Below are positions 43,977 to 52,623 of a stretch of DNA of 64,000 nt, piece after piece; position 1 is the first letter of the stretch, and the number at the start of each line of letters is the position of its first letter. This DNA is from Fulvivirga sp. M361 (GTDB lineage: Bacteria; Bacteroidota; Bacteroidia; Cytophagales; Cyclobacteriaceae): positions 1 through 64,000 of the forward strand of contig NZ_VKDC01000030.1 in assembly GCF_007097395.1 (NCBI RefSeq), written 5' to 3'. The position numbers were made by a program, and so were the translations under genes. The notes below the pieces were generated by a model. It did not search any database, was not told the origin of the DNA, and worked only from the letters and a program-made list of their open reading frames with translations.

Positions 43977-45869
43977 TTACGTTTTATTTACTAACACAAT
44001 CTGTCGCCGATCGTTTTTGACCACAGTATTGATGAACGCTTTGAATTCATCGATAGCTTCGGTTGGATAGACGCCATCTTTTAGTGCAAACTTTCTAAGC
44101 ACAGTAATTTTTTGCTGATTTTGGATTATTTCTTTCCGGTAAGTTCCATACGCTGTTTCTAAAAGTACCGGTGAAGAACTACCTTCTATACGATGGTTTT
44201 CAGGAACTGCATAAATAATAGTATCCACTTGTGTATAGCCGTACCTAATGCTAATAGGTTTGCTCCGCTCTTCTTCCGTCATTTTTTTTATACCGGCACT
44301 AATATATTTACCCGGGTTTAGGAAGAGTCTTTTTCCCATTTTTCGAGCTTCTTTCTCAGCAGTTAATTCAGCTATAAACCCGCCTTTCGGCACACTCTTT
44401 TCATCAAATTCCATTAATTCAAAGGAAGTAAGACTAACTCCATCCCAACGATATTTATCTAATAACCAATGGTCTCTATCCTTACTTACTGCATCATACA
44501 GCCTGTAAAAGCCTTTGTTTTCTACCTCAAGTCCCTTAAATATTCTTTGCACAGAGATATTCGCAGCACCTTCTTTAGTAAGTTCAATAACTGTCTTGGT
44601 AGATTGTACATTTTCCGAAGTTTCGTATTTTCTGGTGCGTATTAATTTACCACCGTCATCGGTGATTAAAAGCGCATTCCTGTTACTGGTAAAAGTACCC
44701 ATATAGCCAAACGGACTAGTTTGAGAAGTGCATTCAAGAAATATAGTATCTTTTGAAATAGGTACTGTCAGTATTGCATGATTAAAATGGGCGTTTGGAA
44801 ATTCAGTGTTAACATCATGCGCATACCTACCGGCTTTTATAAGCGTATAATGACTCTTTACACCATAATGTTCCAATAACGACTTCATGTAAAACGACAG
44901 CGCCTTACAGTCTCCATATTTCTTTTCGTGCACATAGGCTGCACTAAAGGGCTGCCATCCACCAATGCCAAGCTGAATGCTGACATACCTCGTGTTTTTC
45001 TGAAGATAGTCGTAGATAATACGTGTTTTTTCAAGATCGTCCTTCACACCGGTTAACAGAGCGTCTAATTCTGTTAATTGATGGGGTTCAAGATCATTTT
45101 TATTCTTGTTGAGTTGTTGAATCCATTCCCCCAATGACTTCCAGCTGGACATTTCACCTGCATAACCTTCCATCTTAAAATTATTGGGTGCCGTATATAC
45201 TATAGGAGCATAATATTCAATATCCCGATTAAAACTCTCAAACTCGTAGGGAGCAATATTCTTTACCTCCCACTGGTAAATAGTCTCTTCTGACCCTTTA
45301 TCCGTTTTAACAGGTGGTACATTAAACTCATGAAACCGGATACCCTTTCCAGAACGATCAATCACTTTAAAATCTGCCGACATGATACGTAACTTCTCTT
45401 CATCCTGGGGTTTCCATATGGGATAATGGAGCGAACCGGATTTCTCTATCTCATACGATACATTTATTTTCATAGGGTAACTTGAAAAGCTTGGAGATAA
45501 TGCCTTCCATCTACTGTCTGAGGCTATGTCACTTGACCATGCAGCCCTGTCATCAAAGTCTTTGAGTTTAAATTTCGCAATCTCCTTTCCGGTCAGGTCC
45601 GTAATCAGCACCTCGGCCTGTGTCACTTTCCTGAACTGATCATAATACAACCATACCTCTTTCAGGTCACCGGCATACTTATTTTTTAAAACAAGCTCGT
45701 ATGTTTTTTTTATGACAGACTGCTCGGCACTTTCAATGATAAATTCTTCGTGACTACTTACTACAATAGCATTAGAGGTTGACTCTTTTAAGAATTCATC
45801 AGGTACCTGGGCCCAAACAACAGGTATGGCCAGGAATATATAAACCAGTAGGCTAAACAATCTTTTCAT
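43977..45869 (-). CDS. DUF3857/transglutaminase-fold secreted protein
   Basis: 630 aa with a signal peptide (to VVWAQ, residue 21), a DUF3857 beta domain (35-230) and a transglutaminase-like core (265-390), then a DUF2569-like or C-terminal beta region. The Tgase Cys321 (KKYGDCKAL) and His364 (HFNHAIL) are present; the third residue is Glu379 (FLECTS) where Asp is usual. The enzyme could therefore be active on peptides or in crosslinking, but no substrate is known. Its ATG overlaps the stop of the upstream paralogue by four bases (ATGA), so both are cotranslated. Confidence 0.87.
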   Translation of the reverse strand: MKRLFSLLVYIFLAIPVVWAQVPDEFLKESTSNAIVVSSHEEFIIESAEQSVIKKTYELVLKNKYAGDLKEVWLYYDQFRKVTQAEVLITDLTGKEIAKFKLKDFDDRAAWSSDIASDSRWKALSPSFSSYPMKINVSYEIEKSGSLHYPIWKPQDEEKLRIMSADFKVIDRSGKGIRFHEFNVPPVKTDKGSEETIYQWEVKNIAPYEFESFNRDIEYYAPIVYTAPNNFKMEGYAGEMSSWKSLGEWIQQLNKNKNDLEPHQLTELDALLTGVKDDLEKTRIIYDYLQKNTRYVSIQLGIGGWQPFSAAYVHEKKYGDCKALSFYMKSLLEHYGVKSHYTLIKAGRYAHDVNTEFPNAHFNHAILTVPISKDTIFLECTSQTSPFGYMGTFTSNRNALLITDDGGKLIRTRKYETSENVQSTKTVIELTKEGAANISVQRIFKGLEVENKGFYRLYDAVSKDRDHWLLDKYRWDGVSLTSFELMEFDEKSVPKGGFIAELTAEKEARKMGKRLFLNPGKYISAGIKKMTEEERSKPISIRYGYTQVDTIIYAVPENHRIEGSSSPVLLETAYGTYRKEIIQNQQKITVLRKFALKDGVYPTEAIDEFKAFINTVVKNDRRQIVLVNKT

Positions 45870-47860
45870 CTGGATAGCACTATTAATTCCTGATTTTTAT
45901 TTGACACCATTTCATAAAACCTTTTCAGGCTGGTATATTCTTCTGTTGAAAACATGGTTTTCTTTATCGTCAATGTACTCACTACATGCACCTGATCACC
46001 TTGCTGCTGAACGTTGAAAATAAAAGCCCCGGCCCCATCAGGAAGTTTATAGATTGCAGCTTCAGGTAATTCAGCCTGGTAACCTTCCGGTATTGTTATT
46101 TGGGCTAATACACGCCTGGACTGAGTGTAAGGAAAATCAATATGTGATGTTCTACTTTCTCTTGTGAATGGGCAGCTTTGTATACTACCGGTAATAATTG
46201 GCTGGATGTAAATGACGTCGGCATCATTTCCTTCACGCACTACATCGTACTCTATCTCTACCGGCTGACTTAGATCAATTTCCGAAACATGGAAATTTTT
46301 TACTTCCGCATCAGAAAATGCAGCTGAAATTGTCTTGGAGTATTCCTCTTCGGAGCTATTTCGGATCTTACGCAAGAAAGAATGTGCAGCATAATCTGCT
46401 TCTCTCTGCTGTACATGTGTCACCAGCTCCCCCTCTTTAATTTCAGTTTTTATCACAGTGGTCTCAACATACTTAGAATTGGCTTTAAGGTCTAACCACT
46501 TCCCCCCACCATCATTTACCAACCATCCATTCCCATTTCTGCATTTCAAAGGGAGTTGCCCAAAAGGCAGCCCGGAAGTAGCATCACATGTAATCAATTT
46601 CCCATCTACAATAATAACGGCAATTACATAGTTAAAATCATCATAAGACGGATATATAGGATGGGCTGTCCCATGTCCCCTTGTACTCAGTATTACAGGA
46701 AAGGCCTGGAGATCAAATTCTCTTAAGGCTGCCACCAGGGTCAAGTTAATATCAGCTACATTACCACTTTTTTTATTGTAGGCCGGTCTTCCTGCCTGAG
46801 AACTCATAAAATTATACGATTTGTTCCAGTCAAAATGCTTACTGATATGAGTGTATATGGACTGTCCTTTCTCAAGAGGGCTTTTACCCTGAAGTGAATT
46901 CTCCAGCGACTTAACGAAATTGCCGTTTTTTAACCTGTCTCCAAAAGAACTGCTCGTCAACAGTTCATTATTAAATTTTTGATAACTGCCCGCCACCACT
47001 TTCATCACACTATTTGGAAAATTAGTAGACATCAATTGAAATTCTAACCTGGACGGAACGTCGGACCGGTTATTCATGAATGGCTCATCTTCTATGGGAG
47101 GAATATTCCTTAACACCATACGTCGCCATTTACTATTCGATTCAAGCGTACCGGTACCTTTTCTGACATTGCCCATTGCCTCCTGGACCTCCCATTTATA
47201 GGTAAACTTTTCGGGCTTTGTTTTATTTTCATTCTCTCCGAGATAGACATTTCCTAACTGCGACGCCTGGTAGTTAAAATATTCCGGTATGGTGAATCTG
47301 AACTCGCTATGTGCCGTGGGAATATCTGACTGAAAATACCAGGTGGTCAAATTATAGAGATAATCGGATGTTTTCCTGTAGGTGTATTCAATGACAGAGC
47401 CCTCTTTTACATTCGGTATAGCAAAGCTGATCTCTACCCAGTAATCACTTATTCTTTTGGTATAGTATTCACTGTTATCCAGCTTCTCCCGTTCAATTTT
47501 TCCGTCCACTTCGTTGTAGGTATACGACTTTATTCCCGTTATTTCCTCCTTAGCGCTTCCCTTGACCGGTTCATACAAACTGATTTTTACATTAGCCTGA
47601 TCGCCATCGGTGATTTTAAATATCTTCTTACGCACCGTAACTTCCATTTCATATTTCCAACCATGGTCATCTGTATAATAAAAACTCAGATCACCGTATT
47701 CTCCCAGAACCATTGATTTTGCTTCAGGGTAAAACTCACACTTTTCCAATTGCATCTCTTCTTCGGTAACCTTGCCAAACTTGAAGGGCCATTTTTGAGC
47801 GTAAGAGAATGAAGTGATCAATACAAAAAACAGGGCGGGGAATAATGGGGACGTTTTCAT
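45866..47860 (-). CDS. DUF3857/transglutaminase-fold protein lacking the catalytic Cys
   Basis: About 664 aa from the ATG at 47860 (the TTG at 47881 is less likely). Signal peptide to SFSYAQ (residue 22), DUF3857 domain (50-250) and transglutaminase-like fold (320-440). At the Cys position the sequence reads SGNVADI (Val368), and the His position is Tyr411 (DFNYVIA); only Asp426 (TCDATS) remains. It is thus a non-catalytic or repurposed Tgase-fold protein paired with the possibly active paralogue downstream, which overlaps by four bases. Confidence 0.86.
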   Translation of the reverse strand: MKTSPLFPALFFVLITSFSYAQKWPFKFGKVTEEEMQLEKCEFYPEAKSMVLGEYGDLSFYYTDDHGWKYEMEVTVRKKIFKITDGDQANVKISLYEPVKGSAKEEITGIKSYTYNEVDGKIEREKLDNSEYYTKRISDYWVEISFAIPNVKEGSVIEYTYRKTSDYLYNLTTWYFQSDIPTAHSEFRFTIPEYFNYQASQLGNVYLGENENKTKPEKFTYKWEVQEAMGNVRKGTGTLESNSKWRRMVLRNIPPIEDEPFMNNRSDVPSRLEFQLMSTNFPNSVMKVVAGSYQKFNNELLTSSSFGDRLKNGNFVKSLENSLQGKSPLEKGQSIYTHISKHFDWNKSYNFMSSQAGRPAYNKKSGNVADINLTLVAALREFDLQAFPVILSTRGHGTAHPIYPSYDDFNYVIAVIIVDGKLITCDATSGLPFGQLPLKCRNGNGWLVNDGGGKWLDLKANSKYVETTVIKTEIKEGELVTHVQQREADYAAHSFLRKIRNSSEEEYSKTISAAFSDAEVKNFHVSEIDLSQPVEIEYDVVREGNDADVIYIQPIITGSIQSCPFTRESRTSHIDFPYTQSRRVLAQITIPEGYQAELPEAAIYKLPDGAGAFIFNVQQQGDQVHVVSTLTIKKTMFSTEEYTSLKRFYEMVSNKNQELIVLSR

Positions 47861-48068
47861 AAAATTAAAAGCCAGATACAACGAGGCTCACAATATATTA
47901 TAAATACTCAAGGCTATAAAGAAAACAGGCCATTTGTAATCCTGATTTTAGTCAGGAAAAAGGTTTTTTTTCATTATACTAAAGTCAAACTTCAGGGCAG
48001 GAAATACATACCGAAAACAGGCGTTTTTTAAAACCACATTAAAACTTAACCTTGTCCGGAATTGAAAA

Positions 48069-49496
48069 CTAGTATCCGGGGTTTTGGAAAAAGTTGTCAT
48101 TAGTATCAATTACGCCTTGAGGAATAGGTAGTAATAGTTGAAAAGATTGAATGGAAAGTTCAGTTTCTGCTTTTCCAAAACGCTTTAGATTCATAAAAGC
48201 CATACCTTCAAATTTCATCTCTTTTTGCCATTGCTCAAATACGAAACCGAGTAATTCTTCTTGTCCTGGTCCGTTCGGAAGTTCAGCTTCTTCTCTCCTG
48301 ATTCTGAGTACGTCGATATCGTCAATAGCGTTAATCGCAAACCCTGACATAGCATTAGATTCCGCACGCGCCAAGTACGACTCTGTCAGTCTGATCAAAG
48401 GGACAAATGTGCCTTTAGTAAACATGTTATTGAAAGTAATATTTCCTGTTGCATCAAATCCCCAGATTATTTCAGCTTTATCTGTCTCAAAATTATCCAG
48501 GACAGTGTTAAGCTCTAAAGCCTCATCGTTAATCAGTTCTGTAGCCGAATTTAAAACATCAGGCCATTGAAGCTGCCATAGATAAGAGCGGCAAAGAACT
48601 GCTTTTGCAACATTAGCCGTAAACCGGCTTTGTGCTGCACCACTACGGCTGGCAGGTAAGTTGGTCACGGCTGACTGTAGGTCCGATTGAATTAACTGCA
48701 ACACTTCTTCCATAGTACTTCTTGCCAGCATTTGATCATCAACACCCAGATCAAGCGGTAATGCACCATACCAGTTTAAGAGATGTAAAAAAAGGAAACC
48801 TCGCATAGTAAGAGCTTCTGCAATAATTTCATTTTGTGTCTGTGTACCTGAAATTACATTTTCAGTACTTAGAGCAATACTGTTCAAGGTATAAAGGATA
48901 TCCCATGCACCAGACCATAAATCATTGACTTTACCGTCCATTGAAGTCAGAGTGTGGCCAAATGTTGCATTCCAATCCGTATCCGGTGCTGCTATTTCAT
49001 TTGCATATACTGCATCAAAAACGTAAGAAAACTCTGCATAAGCGTTGAGTTTATTATAACTTCCATCAAGCTCAGCCATCAATTGTGCTTCCGTGGTAAA
49101 AAGCTCACGAGAGATATCTGTAAGTGAGATCATAATGTTCGCTGTAGTCATATCGGTCCCATCACTCACTGCTATTTGCAAAGTATACTCAGGTACAACT
49201 TCAAAATCAAGTACGCCATTTACTGTAATTTCACCCGATGCCTGGTCCATTTCGAAAACACTGCCAGTATTACCTGAAGTTATGCTAAATGCTATGTCAT
49301 CCTGATCCGAATCTGAGGCTACAACAATACCTACAGCAGTACCCTCAGAAGCATTTTCTTCGACTGTGAAGTTTTGATCATTTACCGCAGGAGCATTGTT
49401 GACATCCGTCTCAGGCGCATCATCATCCCCACAGGAAAGAAAAATAAGGCTGAAAAAGATAAGAGCAAGAAAGCGTTTAGCTAAAGGGAAGGTCAT
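48069..49496 (-). CDS. SusD/RagB-like lipoprotein with N-terminal cadherin domain
   Basis: 475 aa. Lipobox FLSC gives acylated Cys22, followed by GDDD, an acidic signal compatible with surface export of Bacteroidota lipoproteins. Residues 33-128 are a cadherin-like domain (VASDSDQDDIAFSIT, FEMDQASGEITVNGVLDFE). Residues 130-475 are a SusD-like helical domain: YNKLNAYAEF, LWSGAWDILYTLNSIAL, EALTMRGFLFLHLLNWYGAL, RLTESYLARAES, and the typical C-terminus (LLPIPQGVIDTNDNFFQNPGY). SusD proteins bind ligand and lid a SusC channel; no SusC gene is adjacent, so the partner is elsewhere. Confidence 0.88.
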   Translation of the reverse strand: MTFPLAKRFLALIFFSLIFLSCGDDDAPETDVNNAPAVNDQNFTVEENASEGTAVGIVVASDSDQDDIAFSITSGNTGSVFEMDQASGEITVNGVLDFEVVPEYTLQIAVSDGTDMTTANIMISLTDISRELFTTEAQLMAELDGSYNKLNAYAEFSYVFDAVYANEIAAPDTDWNATFGHTLTSMDGKVNDLWSGAWDILYTLNSIALSTENVISGTQTQNEIIAEALTMRGFLFLHLLNWYGALPLDLGVDDQMLARSTMEEVLQLIQSDLQSAVTNLPASRSGAAQSRFTANVAKAVLCRSYLWQLQWPDVLNSATELINDEALELNTVLDNFETDKAEIIWGFDATGNITFNNMFTKGTFVPLIRLTESYLARAESNAMSGFAINAIDDIDVLRIRREEAELPNGPGQEELLGFVFEQWQKEMKFEGMAFMNLKRFGKAETELSIQSFQLLLPIPQGVIDTNDNFFQNPGY

Positions 49497-49569
49497 CTCG
49501 TTTTTTATTTAACGAGCGAAAATAGCCGTTGCTGTCATGAAATACAATTTAAACAGTGAAAAAGCTCTA

Positions 49570-49590
49570 ACAACTTAATAAATAAGTTGT
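49570..49590 (-). terminator. Terminator after the SPOR-exbB-exbD-tonB unit
   Basis: Perfect 8-bp arms ACAACTTA (49570-49577) and TAAGTTGT (49583-49590) with a 5-base loop lie 6 bases beyond the tonB-like stop. A T-run follows shortly after on the minus strand (AGAGCTTTTTC). Confidence 0.65.
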
Positions 49591-49596
49591 AATGAC

Positions 49597-50475
49597 TTAC
49601 TTTGATCGGATAACAAAGGTGATTTTTCCTGTAGAAACAGGAGCCGGAATAGCATTATCAGAAGTTTTGGAAAATGTAAGTTTTTCTACTTCCTGTCGAT
49701 AGATCTTTTCAGTGGCAGGACTCACCGTACTTTCCAATCTTCTTACGGAAAGGATCTCGCCCTGATCATCAATCTTTACTTCAAATACAATGCGGCCGGT
49801 GTCACTGGAATCATCTTTTGGGTTAGGTTTAAAGTCCCAGACCCATCCTGTCATATCCAGAGAAGACCCACCTCCTCCACCCGGATTACCATAAAGGGTC
49901 CTGGAATCCAGTGAACCCTGCGGATCTCCCTCGTCACCTGTTGCATCCAGGTTATCCCCCTGATTGGAAGCCTGTTGTTGATCACTTTCTCCGTCTTCTC
50001 CATCCGCCCCGACTTCGGGCTGTACAGGTTCTTCGTTTTCTACTTTTTGAGGTTCTTCAGGCTCTTCCTCCTCCTTCTCTTCGACCGGATCGGGCTCCGC
50101 TTCTACCGGCTCAGATTCATTTTCCGGCACCACATCCGGACTATCTTGTGTATTCTCTACCACTTCAGTCACCTCTTCAGCCGGAGCCGGGACTTCCTCA
50201 GTCACTTCTTCGGCCTCTTCCAAAGTCTCCTCAGGTAGTTCCTCAGGAGCAGATTCCTCTTCACTAACATTTTCATTAGGTGGTGTGGTAGGCTGCGATT
50301 GCCCTGTACCAGCATCACTTATACCAAAATTAAGCTCTATACCGTATTCCGGTAAAGGTGGGTCCGGTTCGCGCCAGGCCAGAATAAATAGAAAAGCAAT
50401 CAATAGCAGTGCATGGATACCAAGCGATATCATCATGCTCACTTTTTGATTTCTATTTTCTTCGTGTTCTGACAT
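49597..50475 (-). CDS. TonB-like energy transducer with acidic Pro/Glu-rich linker
   Basis: 292 aa. One membrane segment near 14-33 (ISLGIHALLLIAFLFILAW) with the conserved His in the TonB style, a long disordered linker (about 50-185) dominated by Glu and Pro with hardly any Lys, a Gly-rich patch (GGGGGSS), and a C-terminal domain (215-292) reading RIVFEVKIDDQGEILSVRRL, typical of TonB-C. It would carry ExbB-ExbD energy to outer-membrane receptors. Usual TonB linkers are Pro/Lys-rich; this one is acidic, resembling TonB2/TolA-like variants of Bacteroidota. Twenty-seven bases separate it from exbD; a terminator follows. Confidence 0.88.
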   Translation of the reverse strand: MSEHEENRNQKVSMMISLGIHALLLIAFLFILAWREPDPPLPEYGIELNFGISDAGTGQSQPTTPPNENVSEEESAPEELPEETLEEAEEVTEEVPAPAEEVTEVVENTQDSPDVVPENESEPVEAEPDPVEEKEEEEPEEPQKVENEEPVQPEVGADGEDGESDQQQASNQGDNLDATGDEGDPQGSLDSRTLYGNPGGGGGSSLDMTGWVWDFKPNPKDDSSDTGRIVFEVKIDDQGEILSVRRLESTVSPATEKIYRQEVEKLTFSKTSDNAIPAPVSTGKITFVIRSK

Positions 50476-50502
50476 ATTATTTAAAGGCGATGGCCTTAAT
50501 AT

Positions 50503-50889
50503 TTACTGCTTTACTGCTACAGAAACCTTTGCCTCCAAGGCAGTCGCGATACCGGCTACATAAACCAGGTGTTCAGAAGGTACAGCTTTGTCAATATGTA
50601 AGGATACTACCCCTTCTGCCTCTCCCAGCTTGCTTCTAAGCTCTCCTTCCAACATGGCACGGCTGACCTTTTTATCATTAACGTAATAATCAAGCGCTTC
50701 GGTAATAGTCACAGAAACTTTTTGCATTTCTACGGTACTGGTCTTGCTTGTGGGCAGATTAACCGGCAAACCGGATGGAGTAATAAAAGAAGAAGTAAGC
50801 ATAAAAAAAATCAGCAATAGAAAGACTATGTCGGTCATGGATGACATGCTGAACATAGGCTCTATTTTATGCTTGGTTTGTAATCCCAT
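50503..50889 (-). CDS. ExbD/TolR-family biopolymer transport protein
   Basis: 128 aa. A short cytoplasmic N-terminus leads to a single membrane segment (SSMTDIVFLLLIFFMLTSSF) with the essential proton-path Asp20, then a periplasmic domain. It forms the stator with ExbB and feeds the TonB-like protein encoded next. Its ATG shares one base with the exbB stop (TAATG), indicating translational coupling. Confidence 0.95.
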   Translation of the reverse strand: MGLQTKHKIEPMFSMSSMTDIVFLLLIFFMLTSSFITPSGLPVNLPTSKTSTVEMQKVSVTITEALDYYVNDKKVSRAMLEGELRSKLGEAEGVVSLHIDKAVPSEHLVYVAGIATALEAKVSVAVKQ

Positions 50890-51569
50890 TACCTCGGCTC
50901 TTGTAAAAGGTCTATAAAATCAATCGAATTATACTCCATTTTATGGATCACTTTCTGAACTCTTGTCACCAGGTAATTATAACCAAGGTAAGCAAGTATT
51001 CCTACAAACAAACCTGCTGCGGTAGTGACCATAGCCGTATAAATCCCTTCTGACAGCAGTTTAGGGCTTACTGACCCTTCTTCCTGCGCAATGGAGATAA
51101 ATGCCTGTATCATCCCTATAACCGTCCCCAGGAAGCCCAACATGGGGGCAGCTCCGGAGATAGTGGCTAAAAGAGAAAGGTTTTTCTCTAATTTAAATAT
51201 TTCGATCTTGCCGACATTTTCTATAGACACTTCAATGTTTTTCAAAGGGCTCCCGATCCTGGCCACTCCCTTTTCTATCATGCGCGCTACCGGAGAGTCA
51301 TGTTGCTGGCAAGTCATTCTGGCACCATCTACATCACCTTTTTCCACCTGTTGCCTAATTTGCGACATGAACTGATCCGGTGTTTTGGAAGCTGCATTTA
51401 TCGTTCTTACACGTTCTACAAAAATGTAAATCGCTACGATAGATAGTACCAGGATAGGTATCATCATAAAACCTCCCTGAAAAAGGAGGTCAATTACCCT
51501 GACCGAGTCAGGTGAGGTTACTACATCTGTGGTGTCTTGTGCCGCCGTAGTAATTTGTGTTAATATCAT
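50889..51569 (-). CDS. ExbB/TolQ/MotA-family proton channel protein
   Basis: 226 aa with three membrane segments (about 30-52, 130-155, 170-195). Family segments ISGAAPMLGFLGTVIGMIQAF and GIYTAMVTTAAGLFVGILAYLGYNY are intact. It forms the pentameric proton channel around ExbD. The N-terminal 25 residues (TTAAQDTTDVVTSPDS) are extracytoplasmic. Eight bases separate it from the SPOR gene upstream, and it overlaps exbD by one base. Confidence 0.95.
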   Translation of the reverse strand: MILTQITTAAQDTTDVVTSPDSVRVIDLLFQGGFMMIPILVLSIVAIYIFVERVRTINAASKTPDQFMSQIRQQVEKGDVDGARMTCQQHDSPVARMIEKGVARIGSPLKNIEVSIENVGKIEIFKLEKNLSLLATISGAAPMLGFLGTVIGMIQAFISIAQEEGSVSPKLLSEGIYTAMVTTAAGLFVGILAYLGYNYLVTRVQKVIHKMEYNSIDFIDLLQEPR

Positions 51570-51577
51570 CTACGCTA

Positions 51578-52351
51578 TCAATATTTAATCACCCATACAC
51601 CGTCACCATATTCACCTTTAAGTGCATCTGCCTGACTTTGGGCCTCGTCCCATGTATCCAACGCATGTATTGTAACACGGTAAAACAGGACGTTACCGTA
51701 AGGTTCAATAATGGTTACACTTTTTCCGTTCGAACTCAATTTTTTCGCAAAGTCCATGGCCAGATCGCCATCCACGGAACTGGCAACTACCACATGATAA
51801 CGACCTGTACGTGAAGAAATTGTTTCGATACTACCTTCTTCAGGTTCTGCTGCGGCTTCCGCCTCCTGCGCCGCCAGAAGTTCAGCTTCTTCACGCTGTA
51901 TACGCTCTTGTTCCGCTTTAAGATCTGCCTGACGTTTACGCTGTGCTTCTGCAGCTTTACGTTGCTTCTCGATCTTAGCTTCTTCTGCCAGCTGAGCCGG
52001 TCTATGAAACCCAAAAAACCATATAGCAACAGCAGCCAGCAATAAAACTACGATGACACCAATGATCATACCAGACTTATTGCCTTCGCTTTTGGGGGGT
52101 GAATAACTTCCTGGAACATAATCATACTCATCTTCTTCTTTCTCATACGAACTTTCAAAGTCTGATGATCCTGATTCCCCGGTACCATACTCCTGTCTCT
52201 GATCTGACTCAGATTCATTTTCAGAATCCAGAGGTTGATAAGCTACATCGGGTAAACCAAAGCTATCGTCCGCCTCATTAATATTGTCGCCCAGATTTTC
52301 TTCATTGATGTTATCACTTTCTTCTGACTGATCTTTTTTCTTACTAGCCAT
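51578..52351 (-). CDS. Membrane-anchored SPOR-domain protein
   Basis: 257 aa: an acidic, disordered cytoplasmic region (1-90), one membrane segment (94-116), a charged coiled coil (118-172, EEAKIEKQRKAAEAQRKRQA) and a C-terminal SPOR domain (181-257, RYHVVVASSVDGDLAMDFAK ... VTIHALDTWDEAQSQADAL). SPOR domains bind peptidoglycan lacking stem peptides, usually at division sites. The plan matches DamX/DedD-like proteins. It is first in a unit with exbB, exbD and tonB, preceded by an exact Bacteroidota promoter, which suggests that the energy module is tied to the cell wall. Confidence 0.93.
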   Translation of the reverse strand: MASKKKDQSEESDNINEENLGDNINEADDSFGLPDVAYQPLDSENESESDQRQEYGTGESGSSDFESSYEKEEDEYDYVPGSYSPPKSEGNKSGMIIGVIVVLLLAAVAIWFFGFHRPAQLAEEAKIEKQRKAAEAQRKRQADLKAEQERIQREEAELLAAQEAEAAAEPEEGSIETISSRTGRYHVVVASSVDGDLAMDFAKKLSSNGKSVTIIEPYGNVLFYRVTIHALDTWDEAQSQADALKGEYGDGVWVIKY

Positions 52352-52391
52352 TTTGATAATGTTATGGTTGAATGTATGAGGTTTATTCTTA

Positions 52392-52422
52392 CAAAAATAG
52401 TTTAATTTTTCACTGCCACAAA
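52392..52422 (-). promoter_or_regulatory. Bacteroidota housekeeping promoter of the SPOR-exbBD-tonB unit
   Basis: On the minus strand TTTG (52419-52422) is followed after exactly 19 bases by TATTTTTG (52392-52399), matching the known -33 TTTG / -7 TAnnTTTG consensus. Transcription should start about 35 bases before the ATG at 52351. This was the only exact match found among the intergenic regions examined. Confidence 0.75.
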
Positions 52423-52623
52423 TGTAAAGTAAACTGGCTCTATGATAGGTTCAACGCATATTTCACAATGAGTAGTGACAAATCAGGTGACTTTTTGAAA
52501 TTTCAATCGACTTGTTAAGCTGATGATCAATAACAGTATTAGGCAAATACTTCTCCAAAAATCATCTTAAGGCTGCCCATTTATTACCTTACTGTTTGTC
52601 CTTTTTGTTCCATCAACGATGCA

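Noticed and set aside
48151-48570. 139-codon plus-strand open frame
   Set aside because: Antisense to the SusD-like C-terminal domain, which is well supported.
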